This document shows positions 36,677 to 46,894 of a DNA stretch of 64,000 bases, piece by piece. The notes under the pieces were generated by a model. That model was not told the DNA's origin and searched no databases. It was given only the letters and a program-made list of their open reading frames with translations. The translations under genes were made by a program, and so were the position numbers. How positions within the stretch are numbered: the stretch's first letter is position 1; each line of letters opens with the position of its first letter. Source of the DNA: Prado023 sp963736425 (GTDB taxonomy: Bacteria; Actinomycetota; Actinomycetes; S36-B12; CAIYMF01); contig CAVTOX010000010.1 of NCBI GenBank assembly GCA_963736425.1, forward strand, positions 20,074-84,073, in the 5' to 3' direction.

Positions 36677-37504
36677 GTGAGCGCGACATCGATCCCCCTG
36701 CACTCGGTCGGGCGTGCCCTGGCTCGGATCGGTTCCGTGCGCGGCCCCCGCCCCGGTCCGACCGCGTCGGGCGGTGACTCGCGGGCGGCAGTCCTTGAGT
36801 TCATCGAGGCTGCCGACGATGTCGTCCGGGTCGAGCAGATCTCCGAGGCTGTGGGCCTGCACCCCAACACGGTCCGCGGCCACCTCGATGCCCTGCTGGC
36901 CGCAGGGCGGATCACCCGGGTCCCGGACCAGCGCTCCACCCGGGGCCGTCCGCACTGGCTGTACTCGGGGACGGCGTCGGCATCGATCCGCGAGCTCGCC
37001 CGGGCCCTGGACTCCGAGCTCGACAGGGCCAGCGCCCCGGACGTCGCGCGACTCGCTGCGGCCACCTGGGCTGAGGCGGGACCCGAGGTGGGCCCTGCCG
37101 ACTCTGTCGAGGCTGCCGTCGACCAGGCGACGCAGGTGCTCACCGATTTCGGCTTCGAGGCGGTCCGCAACCCTGTCGGTGACGAGATCACGCTGCGGGC
37201 ATGTCCCTATGCCGAGCTGGTGCACGAGCACCCCGTCATCTGCGACATCCACGCCGAGCTCCTCGGCGAGGTGCTCACCCGCACCGGCCAGCCGGTCACG
37301 CTGGCCAGCATGGACGTGTTCCCCCGCCCCGGCCTGTGCGTCGCGCACCTGCGCCGCCCTGATGCGGACCCGGAGTGGACCGTGGAGCTGCCGGACCCCG
37401 CACCCCGGGCGAGGGTCTCGCGCTCCGGCTCCACGGCCCGGCCTCCCGCGACCCACGGCACCGCGACCCAGAAGGCAGCCCCGTCCCCACGGAAGAAGAA
37501 GTGA
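36677..37504 (+). CDS. Helix-turn-helix regulator with Cys/His-containing sensor domain
   Basis: 275 aa. A winged HTH lies at about 35-95 (VVRVEQISEAVGLHPNTVRGHLDALLAAGRI, then a wing TRGRPHWLY). The C-terminal domain carries Cys176, Cys189 and Cys221 with His184/His192 in RACPYAELVHEHPVICDIHAELL, the pattern of SufR-like HTH proteins that bind an Fe-S cluster. The tail is basic. Only 2 nt separate its stop from the narG ATG, so it is co-transcribed with narGHJI. A redox- or NO-sensing regulator of nitrate respiration is the natural inference. Confidence 0.75.
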   Translation: MSATSIPLHSVGRALARIGSVRGPRPGPTASGGDSRAAVLEFIEAADDVVRVEQISEAVGLHPNTVRGHLDALLAAGRITRVPDQRSTRGRPHWLYSGTASASIRELARALDSELDRASAPDVARLAAATWAEAGPEVGPADSVEAAVDQATQVLTDFGFEAVRNPVGDEITLRACPYAELVHEHPVICDIHAELLGEVLTRTGQPVTLASMDVFPRPGLCVAHLRRPDADPEWTVELPDPAPRARVSRSGSTARPPATHGTATQKAAPSPRKKK

Positions 37505-37506
37505 AC

Positions 37507-40500
37507 ATGACCACGAGTGCCACCGACGAATTCCTCGTGCGTGCCGGCCGGTTCCTGGCCAGGGGGGAGGTGTCGGATGACCTGCGCACGGTCACCAAGC
37601 AGGGCGGCCGTGATGCCGACTCGTTCTACCGCGACCGGTGGAGCCACGACAAGGTGGTGCGCTCCACTCACGGTGTGAACTGCACCGGGTCGTGCTCGTG
37701 GAAGGTCTACGTCAAGGACGGGATCATCACCTGGGAGACCCAGCAGACCGACTACCCGTCGGTCGGGGTCGACTCCCCGGAGTACGAGCCCCGCGGCTGC
37801 CCGCGCGGTGCGGCCTTCTCCTGGTACACCTACTCACCCACGCGGGTGCGCTACCCGTACATCCGCGGCGTGCTGCTCGACGCCTACCGGGCGGCGAAGG
37901 CCGCCAACGGCGGCGACCCGGTCAAGGCGTGGGCGGCCGTGGTCAACGATCCCGAGACGCGGTCGCGCTACCAGAAGGCCCGTGGCAAGGGCGGGCTCGT
38001 GCGCGCCTCGTGGTCCGACACGATCGAGCTGGTCTCGGCCGCGCATGTGCACACGATCGACGCCCACGGTCCCGACCGCGTGTTCGGGTTCTCCCCGATC
38101 CCGGCGATGTCGATGGCCAGCCACGCCGCCGGCGCACGCTTCGTGAGCCTCATCGGCGGGGCGATGCTGAGCTTCTACGACTGGTACGCCGATCTCCCGG
38201 TGGCCTCCCCGCAGGTGTTCGGTGACCAGACCGACGTGCCGGAGTCCGCCGACTGGTGGAACGCCTCCTACCTGATCATGTGGGGCGCCAACGTGCCGCA
38301 GACCCGCACGCCGGACGCGCACTTCATGACCGAGGCGCGCTACCGCGGCCAGAAGGTCGTGACCGTCAGCCCGGACTACGCCGACAACACCAAGTTCGCC
38401 GACGAGTGGATGAGCCCGCACCCGGGCACCGACGGCGCCCTCGGGATGGCCATGGGCCATGTGATCCTCAAGGAGTTCTTCATCGAGCGGCAGGTGCCGC
38501 GATTCGTCGACTACGTGAAGAAGTTCTCCGACCTGCCGTTCCTGGTCACGCTGCGCGAGAAGGACGGCGCCTACGTGCCCGACAAGTTCGTCACGGCCGC
38601 CGACCTGGGCGACACCAGCGAGAACGCGAACTTCAAGACGGTCGTGGTCGATTCCGCCACCGGTCGTCCGCACGTGCCCAACGGCTCGATGGGCTTCCGG
38701 TACGGCGACGAGGGCGAGGGCAAGTGGAACCTCGACCTTGAGGGTGTCGACCCGGCCCTGAGCCTGTACGGCACATCCGGGGGAACCGTGGCCGAGGTGC
38801 TGCTCCCGCGCTTCGACCTCGGCCAGGAGGGCAGCGAGGGCGGCGGGATCCACCACCGCGGCGTGCCCGCAGCCGAGCTGGCGACGGCGGCTGGGCCCCG
38901 GCTGGTCACCACCGTGTACGACCTGATGCTCGCCCAGTACGGCGTGGGCCGTGAGGGCCTGCCCGGCGAGTGGCCGACGGGCTACGACGACCCCGCGCCC
39001 TACACCCCGTCGTGGCAGGAGGAGATCACCGGCGTGCCGGCCGCGATGGCCGAGCGGATCGGCCGGGAGTTCGCCGCCAACGCCGAGGAGTCCGGCGGCC
39101 GGTCGATGATCATCCTCGGGGCCGGGACGAATCACTGGTTCCACTCGGACACGATCTACCGAACGTTCCTCGCGCTGACCACGCTCACTGGCTGCCAGGG
39201 TGTCAACGGTGGCGGGTGGGCGCACTACGTCGGCCAGGAGAAGTGCCGCCCGGTCACGGGGTGGGCGACGCTGGCATTCGGCCTGGACTGGTCGCGGCCC
39301 CCGCGCCAGATGATCGGCACCGCGTTCTGGTACGTCAACGCCGGCCAGTGGCGCTACGACGCGATGGGGGCCGACGGGCTTGCCTCGCCGCTGGGCGAGA
39401 ACCGGTTCGCGGGCCGCTCGATGATCGACACGCTCGCGCAGTCGGCCCGCTCGGGCTGGATGCCCAGCTTCCCGAGCCTGAATCGCAACCCGCTGACGAT
39501 CGCTGAGGACGCGAAGGCAGCCGGGATGGCGCCCTCGGACTACGTGGTCGAGCAGCTGAAGTCCGGTGACCTGAAGTTCGCGGTCGAGGATCCTGATGCC
39601 CCGGAGAACTGGCCGCGGGTGCTCACCGTCTGGCGGGCCAACCTGCTGGGCTCCTCCAGCAAGGGCAACGAGTTCTTCCTCAAGCACCTGCTGGGAACCT
39701 CGAACGCCGTGCGCGCCGAGGAGACTCCGCCCGAGGCGCGTCCGCAGGACGTCACCTGGCGCGAGGAGACCCCCGAGGGCAAGCTCGACCTGCTGGTCAG
39801 CATCGACTTCCGGATGACCTCCACGGGCTTGTTCGGCGACGTGCTGCTGCCCGCGGCCACCTGGTACGAGAAGCACGACCTCTCGAGCACCGACATGCAC
39901 CCGTTCGTGCACGCGTTCACCCCGGCCATCGACCCGCCCTGGGAGACCAAGAGCGACTACGAGATCTTCCAGGCCCTCGGCCGGGGGGTCTCGGCCCTGG
40001 CCAAGGGCGTCCTGGATACCCGCACCGACGTCGTGATGGTGCCCCTGCAGCACGACACCCCCGACGAGCTGGCCGTCCCTGGCGGCGTGGTGCGCGACTG
40101 GAAGCACGGCGAGGTCGAGCTGATCCCGGGCCAGACCGCCCCGAAGTTCGTCGCCGTCGAGCGCGACTACACCGCGATCGGGGCCAAGATGTCGGCCCTC
40201 GGCCCGCTGGTCGAGAAGCTGGGCACCCTGACCAAGGGCGTGAAGATGGACCCGACCCCCGAGGTCGCCGTCCTTGCGCGGGTCAACGGGGTGATCCCGG
40301 ACGGGCCGGCCGCCGGTCGGCCGTCGCTGGTCACCGACGTCAATGCCTGCGAGACGATCCTGGCCCTGTCGGGCACGACCAACGGCCGGATCGCCGTGGA
40401 CGGCTTCCGCGACGTGGAGAAGCGCACGGGCATGCGCCTGGCCGACCTCGCCGAGGATGAGGAGGGCAAGCGGATCACCTTCGCCGACACCCAGGCCCGC

Positions 40501-41191
40501 CCCGTGCCGGTGATCACCTCGCCGGAGTGGTCCGGGTCCGAGCACGGCGGCCGGCGCTACACCGCCTTCGCCATCAACGTCGAGCGGCTCAAGCCGTGGC
40601 ACACCCTGACCGGTCGGATGCACTTCTTCCTCGACCACGACTGGATGAGCGAGCTCGGGGAGAACCTGCCCACGTTCCGCCCGCCGCTTGAACATGCACC
40701 GGATCTTCGGCGACCAGACCTCCGGCGTGGGCAAGGAGGTGACGGTGCGCTACCTCACCCCGCACTCGAAGTGGTCGATCCACTCCGAGTACCAGGACAA
40801 CCTGTTCATGCTGTCGCTCTCGCGAGGTGGGCCGGAGATCTGGATGTCGCCCGAGGACGCCGAGACCATCGGGGTCAAGGACAACGAGTGGATCGAGGCC
40901 TACAACCGCAACGGTGTGGTCGTTGCCCGCTCGGTCGTGAGCCACCGGATGCCTGCCGGGACGGTCTACATGTACCACGCCAAGGACCGCACCGTGGACG
41001 TCCCGCGGACCGAGACCTCGGGCCTGCGCGGCGGCATCCACAACTCGCTGACCCGCCTGATGATCAAGCCGACGCACATCGTCGGCGGCTACGCCCAGCT
41101 GAGCTTCGCGTTCAACTACCTCGGGCCAACGGGCAACCAGCGCGACGAGATCACTGTGATCCGCCGCCGTGCCCAAGAAGTGGAGTACTGA
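37507..41191 (+). CDS. narG: Respiratory nitrate reductase alpha subunit NarG, interrupted by one +1 frameshift
   Basis: About 1227 aa when one base near 40688 is dropped, matching NarG length. It binds the Mo-bis-MGD cofactor and the FS0 cluster: His55, Cys59, Cys63, Cys98 (THGVNCTGSC...RGCPRG). The Mo-ligand region YDWYADLP and QTDVPESADWWN are intact. At CCGCCGCTTGAACATG the frame slips: the first frame runs to a false C-terminus, while the second frame resumes as NMHRIFGDQTSG through the true end at 41191. As given the protein would lose its last 170 residues. Operon narGHJI follows. Confidence 0.93.
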
Positions 41192-41192
41192 C

Positions 41193-42863
41193 ATGCGCGT
41201 CATGGCCCAGGTCGGCATGGTGATGAACCTCGACAAGTGCATCGGGTGCCACACCTGCTCGGTGACTTGCAAGCAGGCATGGACCAACCGCGCCGGGGTC
41301 GAGTACGCGTGGTTCAACAACGTGGAGACCCGACCCGGGCAGGGCTACCCGAGGACCTACCAGGACCAGGAGCGCTGGCAGGGCGGCTGGGTCCTCAAGC
41401 GCGGCAAGCTGCAGCTCCGGTCGGGTTCGCGGTTCTCGAGGTTGACCAAGATCTTCTCCAACCCGGTCCTGCCGGAGATGAGCGACTACTACGAGCCGTG
41501 GACCTATGAGTACGACACCCTGATCTCCGCACCCCTGGGTGAGCACACCCCCGTCGCCCGACCCAAGTCGCTGATCTCAGGCAAGCCGATGCAGATCCGG
41601 TGGTCGGCCAACTGGGACGATGACCTCGGTGGCGGCCCGGAGCTCGCACCCAAGGACCCGATCGTGATCAAGATCCGCGACCAGGTCGGCGACCGGGTGA
41701 AGATGGAGTTCGAGCAGGCGTTCATGTTCTACCTGCCGCGCATCTGCGAGCACTGCCTGAACCCGGCGTGCGTGGCCGCCTGCCCCAGCGGGGCGATGTA
41801 CAAGCGGAGCGAGGACGGCATCGTCCTCGTCGACCAGGACGCCTGCCGCGGCTGGCGAATGTGCGTCACCGGCTGCCCGTACAAGAAGGTCTACTTCAAC
41901 CACCGCACCGGCAAGGCCGAGAAGTGCACGCTGTGCTACCCGCGCATCGAGGTCGGCCTGCCGACCGTGTGCTCGGAGACCTGCGTGGGCCGCCTGCGCT
42001 ACCTCGGCCTGTTCCTCTACGACGCCGATCGGGTCACAGCAGCAGCAGCGACCCCGAACGAGAAGGACCTGTACGAGGCCCAGCTCGACCTCATGCTCGA
42101 CCCGCATGACCCCGAAGTGGTGGCTGCCGCTGAGCGTGACGGGATCCCCGCTGACTGGATCGACGCGGCCCGCCGCTCCCCGGTGTACAAGCTGGCCAAG
42201 GAGTACCGGGTCGCGCTGCCGCTGCACCCGGAGTACCGCACGATGCCGATGGTCTGGTACATCCCGCCGCTGTCGCCGGTGGTCGACGCCCTGCGCGAGA
42301 CCGGCCACGACGCCGAGGACGCCGACACGTTGTTCGGGGCGCTGTCCAGCCTGCGGATCCCGGTCGAGTACCTCGCCGAGCTGTTCACCGCCGGCGATCC
42401 CGCTCCGGTGCTCGGGTCGTTGGCCACGCTGGCCGCAATGCGCTCGTACATGCGTGGCCGCAACCTCGGTGGGGAGGGGGATGACTCCATCGCCGAGGCC
42501 GTCGGCCTCACCGGTGACGAGGTTTACGAGCTGTACCGGCTGCTGGCGATCGCCAAGTACGAGGACCGCTACGTGATCCCCAAGGCGCACGTCGAGGTCG
42601 GCCGCGAGCTCGAGGAGCTCGCCTGCTCGCTGGACTACGACGGTGGCCCGGGGCAGTTCCACGCCTCCGGACCGTTCGGCGAGGCGTCCGGGCGACCGAT
42701 GCCGGTGGCTGTGGAGAACTTCCACGCCCTCAAGGCACGCCAGACCGCGGAGGCCTTCGTGCCGACGGAGGATGCGTCCGCGAGGGTCAACCTGCTCAAC
42801 TGGGACGGTGCGGTCCCGCTCGGGATGCCCGGGGTCCGGCGCGACGACGAGGTGCAGCCATGA
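41193..42863 (+). CDS. narH: Respiratory nitrate reductase beta subunit NarH
   Basis: 556 aa iron-sulfur subunit that passes electrons from NarI to NarG. Four cluster motifs are present: CIGCHTCSVTC, CEHCLNPACVAACP, CRGWRMCVTGCP (Trp in place of one Cys, giving a 3Fe-4S centre as in E. coli NarH) and CTLCYPR...CSETC. ATG is 1 nt after the narG stop. It overlaps narJ by 4 nt. Confidence 0.97.
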   Translation: MRVMAQVGMVMNLDKCIGCHTCSVTCKQAWTNRAGVEYAWFNNVETRPGQGYPRTYQDQERWQGGWVLKRGKLQLRSGSRFSRLTKIFSNPVLPEMSDYYEPWTYEYDTLISAPLGEHTPVARPKSLISGKPMQIRWSANWDDDLGGGPELAPKDPIVIKIRDQVGDRVKMEFEQAFMFYLPRICEHCLNPACVAACPSGAMYKRSEDGIVLVDQDACRGWRMCVTGCPYKKVYFNHRTGKAEKCTLCYPRIEVGLPTVCSETCVGRLRYLGLFLYDADRVTAAAATPNEKDLYEAQLDLMLDPHDPEVVAAAERDGIPADWIDAARRSPVYKLAKEYRVALPLHPEYRTMPMVWYIPPLSPVVDALRETGHDAEDADTLFGALSSLRIPVEYLAELFTAGDPAPVLGSLATLAAMRSYMRGRNLGGEGDDSIAEAVGLTGDEVYELYRLLAIAKYEDRYVIPKAHVEVGRELEELACSLDYDGGPGQFHASGPFGEASGRPMPVAVENFHALKARQTAEAFVPTEDASARVNLLNWDGAVPLGMPGVRRDDEVQP

Positions 42864-43594
42864 CCGGCCTGACCAGGATCGGCGGCCGCGAGGCCTCCGA
42901 GTTCCTCGGGCTGCCGCTGCGCCTGCGCAAGCCGAAGTCGCCGGTCGACGGCCTTCGGGTGCGCGGCCTGTCGCAGCGCGAGATCGCCTCGGCGCGACTT
43001 GCCTGCTCGTGGCTGCTGGTCTACCCCGACGCTGTCCTGCTCGATCGCCTCGACGGCCTGGCGGCCGCGGTGGCGGAGCTGCCGGAACCGGTCCGGGCGC
43101 CACTTGAGGAGTTCCTCGCGCACCTTGACGGCACCCCCATCGGTGATGTGCAGCGGCACTACGTCGAGATCTTCGACATGAAGCGCCGGGCCTGCCCGTT
43201 CCTGACCTACTGGACCAACGGGGACACCCGCAATCGCGGGGTGGCAATCGTTCGGTTCAAGCAGGCCTATGCCGAGGCCGGCTTCACGATCGGCACCGAG
43301 GAGCTGCCCGACCACCTCGCCGTCGTCCTGGAGTTCGCTGCGGTCGGTGACCGGGTGACCGGTGACGCCCTGCTCGCCGAGCACGCCGCCCCGATCGGGC
43401 TGCTGCGCGAGGCCCTGCACGACCTCGGATCGGCGTACTCGCACGTACTGGACGCCGTCGTGGCGACGCTGCCCGAGATCACCCCCGAGGTGGCCGAGCG
43501 GATGGCCGCCCTGGCCGCATCGGGCCCGCCCGTCGAGGACGTCGGCCTCGAGCCCTTCCCGACCTCGCTGACCCCGACAGGAGCCCGCCGATGA
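42860..43594 (+). CDS. narJ: Nitrate reductase assembly chaperone NarJ
   Basis: 244 aa chaperone needed for molybdenum-cofactor insertion into NarG. Motifs HYVEIFDMKRRACPFLTYWTNGDTRNRG are strongly characteristic. Overlaps narH and narI by 4 nt each. Not a subunit of the finished enzyme. Confidence 0.95.
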   Translation: MTGLTRIGGREASEFLGLPLRLRKPKSPVDGLRVRGLSQREIASARLACSWLLVYPDAVLLDRLDGLAAAVAELPEPVRAPLEEFLAHLDGTPIGDVQRHYVEIFDMKRRACPFLTYWTNGDTRNRGVAIVRFKQAYAEAGFTIGTEELPDHLAVVLEFAAVGDRVTGDALLAEHAAPIGLLREALHDLGSAYSHVLDAVVATLPEITPEVAERMAALAASGPPVEDVGLEPFPTSLTPTGARR

Positions 43595-44328
43595 CCACCA
43601 CCCAGATCCTGCTGTGGGACGTCCTGCCCTACGTGGCGATCACGACGTTCGTGGTGGGCACCATCTGGCGCTACCGCTACGACAAGTTCGGGTGGACCAC
43701 TCGTTCCAGCCAGCTCTACGAGCGCAAGCTCATCCGGATCGCCAGCCCGCTGTTCCACATCGGGATCCTGGCAGTGCTGGGCGGCCACATCGTGGGCCTG
43801 CTGATCCCCGAGGCCTGGACCGACGCGGTCGGGATCTCCGAGGGTGCGTACCACGCGATGGCGGTGGGGCTCGGGCTGTTCGCGGGGGCTGCGACGCTCA
43901 TCGGGATCGCGCTGCTGGTCTACCGCCGCAGGACCGTGGGCCCGGTATTCGCGGCTACGACGAAGAACGACAAGACGATGTACATCTTCCTGGTTGCTGC
44001 CATCTGCCTGGGCGTGCTGACGACGCTGGTCGGTGCCGGCGTGCTCGGTGATGGGCACAACTACCGCGAGGACGTGTCGGTGTGGTTCCGCTCGATCCTG
44101 CTGCTCCAGCCCCAGGGCGAGCTGATGGCTGATGCGCCCCTTTCCTTCCGGGTGCACGCCGTGGCCGGGATGCTGGTCTTCATGATCTGGCCGTTCACAC
44201 GCCTGGTGCATGCGTTCTCCGCCCCCTTGGCCTACGTCTTCCGGCCCTACGTCGTCTACCGCGACCGCGGCCCGCACGACCCCGGCTCCCGAGCCACGCG
44301 CCGCGGCTGGGAGAAGATCGACTCCTGA
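43591..44328 (+). CDS. narI: Respiratory nitrate reductase gamma subunit NarI
   Basis: 245 aa cytochrome b membrane subunit with five helices that oxidises quinol. The four haem-ligand histidines are in the expected positions: His56, His66, His189 and His207. Last gene of the narGHJI operon; a REP-like palindrome follows 20 nt after the stop and may stop transcription. Confidence 0.96.
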   Translation: MTTTQILLWDVLPYVAITTFVVGTIWRYRYDKFGWTTRSSQLYERKLIRIASPLFHIGILAVLGGHIVGLLIPEAWTDAVGISEGAYHAMAVGLGLFAGAATLIGIALLVYRRRTVGPVFAATTKNDKTMYIFLVAAICLGVLTTLVGAGVLGDGHNYREDVSVWFRSILLLQPQGELMADAPLSFRVHAVAGMLVFMIWPFTRLVHAFSAPLAYVFRPYVVYRDRGPHDPGSRATRRGWEKIDS

Positions 44329-44348
44329 GCCCACAGCCCCCGCAGCTG

Positions 44349-44387
44349 GTAGTCGATTCGGTCGATCCAATGGTCGGAATCGACTAC
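44349..44387. repeat. REP-like palindromic element, copy 2 (after narI)
   Basis: 11-bp perfect arms GTAGTCGATTC and GAATCGACTAC around a 17-nt loop. The stretch GGTCGATCCAATGGTCGG corresponds to GGTCCATCCGATGGACGG in the element inside mobA. Located between narI and the cupin gene, where it could act as a terminator or an mRNA end stabiliser. Confidence 0.6.
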
Positions 44388-44409
44388 AGCCCAATGGAAG
44401 GACATCGAC

Positions 44410-44727
44410 ATGGACCACATCGAGGAGTTGGGCGCGCTGATCGAGGTGGCTCCCGAGTCGACTGTCTCGCGAACCGTGCTGAAGGCCGAGGGCGTGCGAG
44501 TCGTGCTGTTCGCGTTCGATGCCGGCCAGGAGCTCAGCGAGCACACGGCGGCCGTCCCGATCCTGCTGCAGGTCCTCGACGGCCGACTGCGCGTGGGAGC
44601 CGACGGCGAGCAGGTTGAGATCACCCCCGGCGGCATTGTCCATATCGGGTCCCGCGTGCCGCACGATGTGCTGGCGCTCGAGCCCTGCCGGATGGTCCTG
44701 ACGATGCTCGACCCGCGGAGTGCATGA
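44410..44727 (+). CDS. Small single-domain cupin protein
   Basis: 105 aa cupin_2-type barrel. The first motif (FDAGQELSEHT) has a single His where many cupins have HxH; the second is GGIVHIGSRVPHDVLAL with His in place. Metal binding is likely but the ligand set is not full. Good ribosome-binding site (GGAAGGA, 8 nt spacing). Downstream of a REP-like palindrome and narI, so a nitrate-linked role is possible but not indicated. Function unknown. Confidence 0.75.
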   Translation: MDHIEELGALIEVAPESTVSRTVLKAEGVRVVLFAFDAGQELSEHTAAVPILLQVLDGRLRVGADGEQVEITPGGIVHIGSRVPHDVLALEPCRMVLTMLDPRSA

Positions 44728-44752
44728 CCTGGGGGACACCTAGACTCGATCC

Positions 44753-45223
44753 ATGCCAGGAGTGAGCGCGTCGATCGAGATCTCAGCCGAGCCGGAGGTG
44801 GTCTATGACCTCATCGCCGACGTCTCGTCGGTCGGGCAGTTCTCCCCTGAGGCGACAGGGGCTCTGGGCGCACGTGAACGGCTGGGTGTGGGTGACACGT
44901 TCTGGGGGACGAACAAGCGAGGGCCGTGGATCTGGGCCACCCGGTGCCGGGTCACGAGCGCCGACCGGGGCCGGAACTTCGCATTCGACGTCGACTTCGG
45001 CCCGCTCCCGATCTCCTCGTGGTCCTACGAGATCCTCGTCACCGAGGGCGGGTGCACTGTGACCGAGTCCTGGGTCGACCGTCGTGAGGGCAGGCGCGGC
45101 AAGCTGGTCAGCCGGGCGGGGTCGATGCTGATCCCCGGACCGCGTGACGAGCACAACCTGCGCAACATCCGCCAGACGCTTGAGGCGCTCAAGGCGGCGG
45201 CGGAGTCCGGCGCCACCACCTGA
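44753..45223 (+). CDS. SRPBCC (polyketide cyclase/START-like) family protein
   Basis: 156 aa with the N-terminal pattern SASIEISAEPEVVYDLIADVSSVGQFSPE typical of SRPBCC hydrophobic-ligand proteins, then a beta-rich body (WATRCRVTSADRGRNFAFDV) and a C-terminal long helix (NLRNIRQTLEALK). TAGACT, then exactly 6 nt, then ATG: leaderless start. Ligand unknown. Confidence 0.8.
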   Translation: MPGVSASIEISAEPEVVYDLIADVSSVGQFSPEATGALGARERLGVGDTFWGTNKRGPWIWATRCRVTSADRGRNFAFDVDFGPLPISSWSYEILVTEGGCTVTESWVDRREGRRGKLVSRAGSMLIPGPRDEHNLRNIRQTLEALKAAAESGATT

Positions 45224-45291
45224 CCGACTCAGTGACAGGATCTCGTCGTGCTGCGCCACCCGCCTCGCGCGAGACTTGAGCGGGCGCCGAC

Positions 45292-46083
45292 GTGATCCGC
45301 CTGATCGCCGTCGATGTGGATGGCACCCTGCTGAACAGCCGGCACGAGGTCACCGGGGTGACCGCGGCAGCGCTCGACCGGGTTCGCACGGCCGGCGTGG
45401 AGGTCGTCCTCACGACGTCCCGTCCGCCGCGCGCGCTCTGGCCCATCCTCGCCGCCCTTGGCCTGACGCAGCCGGCCGTCTTCATCGCATCGCAGGGTGC
45501 GCTGACCGGCAGCTACAGCACCGAGGGGGAGCTGCGGGTCCTCGATCGGCGTCCGATGCCCGTGGGGTTGGCCCAGCGGGTCGCGTGCGCGGGGGACGCC
45601 GCGGGCATGTCCGTCAACTGGTTCGCCGCCGAGCGCTGGCTCGTCGAGCGTGTCGACGACCTGATCCGCCAGGAGGCAGCGATCGTGGGGTGCGCCCCAG
45701 AGGTGGCAGACCTGTTCGCCGAGCGCGCGGGTCCCGACAAGATCCTGCTGCTGGCGAACCCGGCGGGCGGTGACATCGGCGATGCGGTGGTGATTCCTGA
45801 GGGTCTGGTCGCCCTGGCCTCCACCTCGACCCATCTGGAGATAACCCGAGCAGACGTGGACAAGAGCGACGCTCTTCGCCGTCTCTGCGCCATGCGAGGG
45901 ATCGCCGCCGAGGAGGTCGTGGCCGTCGGCGACGGCCGCAACGACCTGGGGATGCTGGTGTTCGCCGGCATTGCCGTCGCACCCGCCAACGCGCATCCCG
46001 AGGTCCTGGCCGTCGCCGACCTGATCACGGCCAGCAACGACGGTGACGGCGTCGCAGAGGCGCTTGCTCAGCTGGTGCCCTGA
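45292..46083 (+). CDS. HAD-superfamily (Cof-type) phosphatase
   Basis: 263 aa. Motif I AVDVDGTLL with nucleophile Asp8 and Asp10, motif II LTTSRP, Lys in VDKSDAL, and motif IV GDGRNDLGML. A type IIB cap lies between them. Likely sugar-phosphate or nucleotide phosphatase; substrate unpredictable. GTG start with no visible ribosome-binding site. Convergent with the nucleotidyltransferase gene. Confidence 0.88.
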   Translation: MIRLIAVDVDGTLLNSRHEVTGVTAAALDRVRTAGVEVVLTTSRPPRALWPILAALGLTQPAVFIASQGALTGSYSTEGELRVLDRRPMPVGLAQRVACAGDAAGMSVNWFAAERWLVERVDDLIRQEAAIVGCAPEVADLFAERAGPDKILLLANPAGGDIGDAVVIPEGLVALASTSTHLEITRADVDKSDALRRLCAMRGIAAEEVVAVGDGRNDLGMLVFAGIAVAPANAHPEVLAVADLITASNDGDGVAEALAQLVP

Positions 46084-46132
46084 GGAGCCGAGCACCGACC
46101 GACCAGGCGGTTGTCCGGGAGGCCAGCCGGGA

Positions 46133-46894
46133 TCACCTCAGCCCGTCCAGCTCCGCCAGGGTCACGTCGAAGAGCGCGGCCGCCCGAACGCGGAACGACT
46201 CGACCTCGACCAGCGATCCAGTCAGGGCCAGCGCCTCCACCTCTGTGCGCAACGCCGCCGGCAGGTCGCGGTCGAGGTAGCGGGCGCCGAAGTCGAACCG
46301 ATCGGGACAGTGCCGGATCCGCAGCAGCTCGATCAGCGGGCGGTAGGTGTGGTCCTGGTAGGCAACCGCCGCCTCGGCGACGAACCCGCGGCGCACGGCC
46401 CGCGTGACCAGCGTCTGGAACAGCGGGAACCTCTCGCGCAGGATCGCCAGGCGCTCGTCGATCCGGGACTGGAGGGCCACTCGATCCAGCGATGCTGGGG
46501 CGAGGACCCCGGCGCGATCGAACAGCACGATCGCGGTTCCGTGCCGCTCGACCTCGAGGAAGCGCTCGCCGCCCGTCGGCTCGAGGACGACGAGGTCGAT
46601 GAAGTGCGCGGGATCGGCGTCCCGAAGCGACAGGAACTCCTGGGCGTTGCCGTGCCAGGTCGGATCTGCCAGCCGCCACCGGTGCGCGATCGGCGACAGC
46701 CCCTCCAGGGCGCGGTGCACGGCCGCGAACGTGGCCTCGACGGCACCCTCCGCCACGACGACGACCAGGTCCACGTCGGAGAACTCGTCGGTGCGCCCGG
46801 TCGCGTCGCTGCCACCCAGGGATGCGGCCAGCACGTCGGGCGCTGCCTCGAGCGCGGCGTGCAGGGCGGTGATGATCTGGGCGCGGGTGATCAC
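46133..46894 (-). CDS. Minimal nucleotidyltransferase-domain protein
   Basis: 253 aa. N-terminal nucleotidyltransferase core with GGS at 27-29, ten residues, then DVD (Asp40, Asp42), the GS-X10-DxD signature. The C-terminal half is helical and includes PTWHGNAQEFL and a tyrosine-rich segment, resembling aminoglycoside-type or HEPN-like partner domains. Starts directly after the esterase stop (GTG adjacent). Could modify a small molecule; no target is visible. Confidence 0.75.
   Translation of the reverse strand: MITRAQIITALHAALEAAPDVLAASLGGSDATGRTDEFSDVDLVVVVAEGAVEATFAAVHRALEGLSPIAHRWRLADPTWHGNAQEFLSLRDADPAHFIDLVVLEPTGGERFLEVERHGTAIVLFDRAGVLAPASLDRVALQSRIDERLAILRERFPLFQTLVTRAVRRGFVAEAAVAYQDHTYRPLIELLRIRHCPDRFDFGARYLDRDLPAALRTEVEALALTGSLVEVESFRVRAAALFDVTLAELDGLR

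Noticed and set aside
37834..40734. 966-codon minus-strand open frame opposite narG
   Set aside because: It mirrors narG in antisense; composition is typical of the complementary frame of a high-GC gene and it has no ribosome-binding site or domain.
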